Source: Streptococcus sanguinis (lineage in GTDB: Bacteria > Bacillota > Bacilli > Lactobacillales > Streptococcaceae). Taken from it: a DNA stretch of 64,000 nucleotides. A model generated the notes under the pieces. It searched no databases and was not told the DNA's origin. It worked only from the letters and a program-made list of their open reading frames with translations. The stretch lies in NCBI RefSeq assembly GCF_026781265.1, contig NZ_JAKUVC010000002.1:124001-188000 (forward strand), read 5' to 3'. Shown here piece after piece: positions 63,596 to 64,000 of the stretch. The position numbers and the translations under genes were made by a program. Each line of letters opens with the position of its first letter. Position 1 is the first letter of the stretch.

Positions 63596-64000
63596 ATGAA
63601 AAAAATTTATGGAATTACTAGTGTAGATGTTCAGACTTTAGAAAACAACGAATTTTTCCAGCTCATGTCCGAGAGTCGGAGCGAGGTTGCGGCATTTATC
63701 AAGGAAAATAAGGTGGATGGCATTTACACGACCAAGCTGGATGAGATGGACAAACTTCTGGAACAGCTACAGGGCGGGCTTCATCAGACCAAGTCCAGCA
63801 AGCTGGTGGCTAGTCTAGATCAGGCTGACCGCGAGCGTGATGATGCCTTAGGCACGCTCCAGTCTTTAGTTCGGGCCTTTGCGCGGGTCAAGGATGCAGC
63901 GACCAAGGAAGCTTACGAGACCCTGTCTCAGCTCCTGAAAAACTACACCGGCCTAGCTGCAACTAGCTTGGAAAAGGAGACCGAGGGCATCAACCACTTG
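63596..64000 (+). CDS. DUF6261-like protein (5' end only)
   Basis: ATG 63596 follows AGGAG and the frame stays open to the window edge (135 codons). The visible part, MKKIYGITSVDVQTLENNEF and then a long helical region (KLDEMDKLLEQLQGGLHQTK), resembles the uncharacterised DUF6261 proteins; this is a tentative match. It is probably transcribed on its own after the repeat region. Confidence 0.55.
   Translation, partial: MKKIYGITSVDVQTLENNEFFQLMSESRSEVAAFIKENKVDGIYTTKLDEMDKLLEQLQGGLHQTKSSKLVASLDQADRERDDALGTLQSLVRAFARVKDAATKEAYETLSQLLKNYTGLAATSLEKETEGINHL

Overview
The window looks like a chromosomal segment of a viridans Streptococcus, most likely Streptococcus sanguinis or a close relative. 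The reasons are the low-GC codon use, strong AGGAGG ribosome sites and extended -10 promoters (TGnTATAAT), two sortase-anchored LPXTG proteins including a surface 5'-nucleotidase, malXFG on the minus strand beside uvrC, the ung-mutX-pyrC and rpiA-deoB-punA-deoD clusters, and a PyrR-controlled pyrimidine regulon. No rRNA, CRISPR array, transposase or integrase was found. One tRNA-Arg(CCU) is present. The species call is inference from gene content.

Layout. 1-10.7 kb: pnuC end, lipoprotein, YkgJ-type protein, AraC/GyrI regulator, BtrH-like protein, HAD phosphatase, rpsP-khpA, a putative Imm5-like gene joined to ktrB-ktrA potassium uptake, a GNAT, a Pyr_excise protein and rimM-trmD. 10.9-17.1 kb: an LPNTG coiled-coil adhesin, then the maltodextrin importer malX-malF-malG on the minus strand with a LacI-type operator inside its promoter. 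17.4-28.7 kb: uvrC, nitroreductase, pepV, UDG-like, YbaK-like, MDR, rhodanese, and a cell-envelope group (two membrane proteins sharing a small repeated motif, then a VanY/LdcB-type carboxypeptidase and a cupin). 28.7-31.3 kb: a complex AT-rich regulatory region followed by a secreted Tyr/Asn/Gly-repeat CAP-domain protein. 31.5-39.5 kb: rpmE2, DHH phosphodiesterase, flavodoxin, an orphan sufB, chorismate mutase, paired fluC, rplS, tRNA-Arg, hydrolase, a Ser-rich lipoprotein and mnmE. 39.6-45.9 kb: nucleoside salvage (rpiA, deoB, punA, deoD), a HEPN-like protein, a sirtuin and a CpsY/MtaR-like LysR regulator. 46.1-48.0 kb: two related membrane proteins, one broken by an in-frame amber codon. 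48.0-57.1 kb: pyrK-pyrDB and pyrF-pyrE, each behind a PyrR attenuator, a GT-C membrane enzyme, ung, mutX and pyrC. 57.2-64.0 kb: surface 5'-nucleotidase, plsY, parE, a very AT-rich membrane gene and the start of a DUF6261-like gene.

The main unexplained signals are: (1) a ~110-nt RNA-like element in two copies (before the AraC gene and before deoD) with compensatory changes in several helices; (2) four genes (uvrC, a GT-C enzyme, plsY, the LysR gene) whose start codon lies exactly 6 nt after an extended -10 box, implying leaderless mRNAs; (3) six CTTAA boxes at an exact 11-bp period upstream of the YN-repeat protein, plus a 16-bp direct repeat and a short leader ORF ending at a terminator; (4) a 33-bp near-direct repeat of the mnmE 3' end flanking a lipoprotein gene, like an att-site pair; (5) an orphan sufB, and a HEPN protein in a purine-salvage operon.
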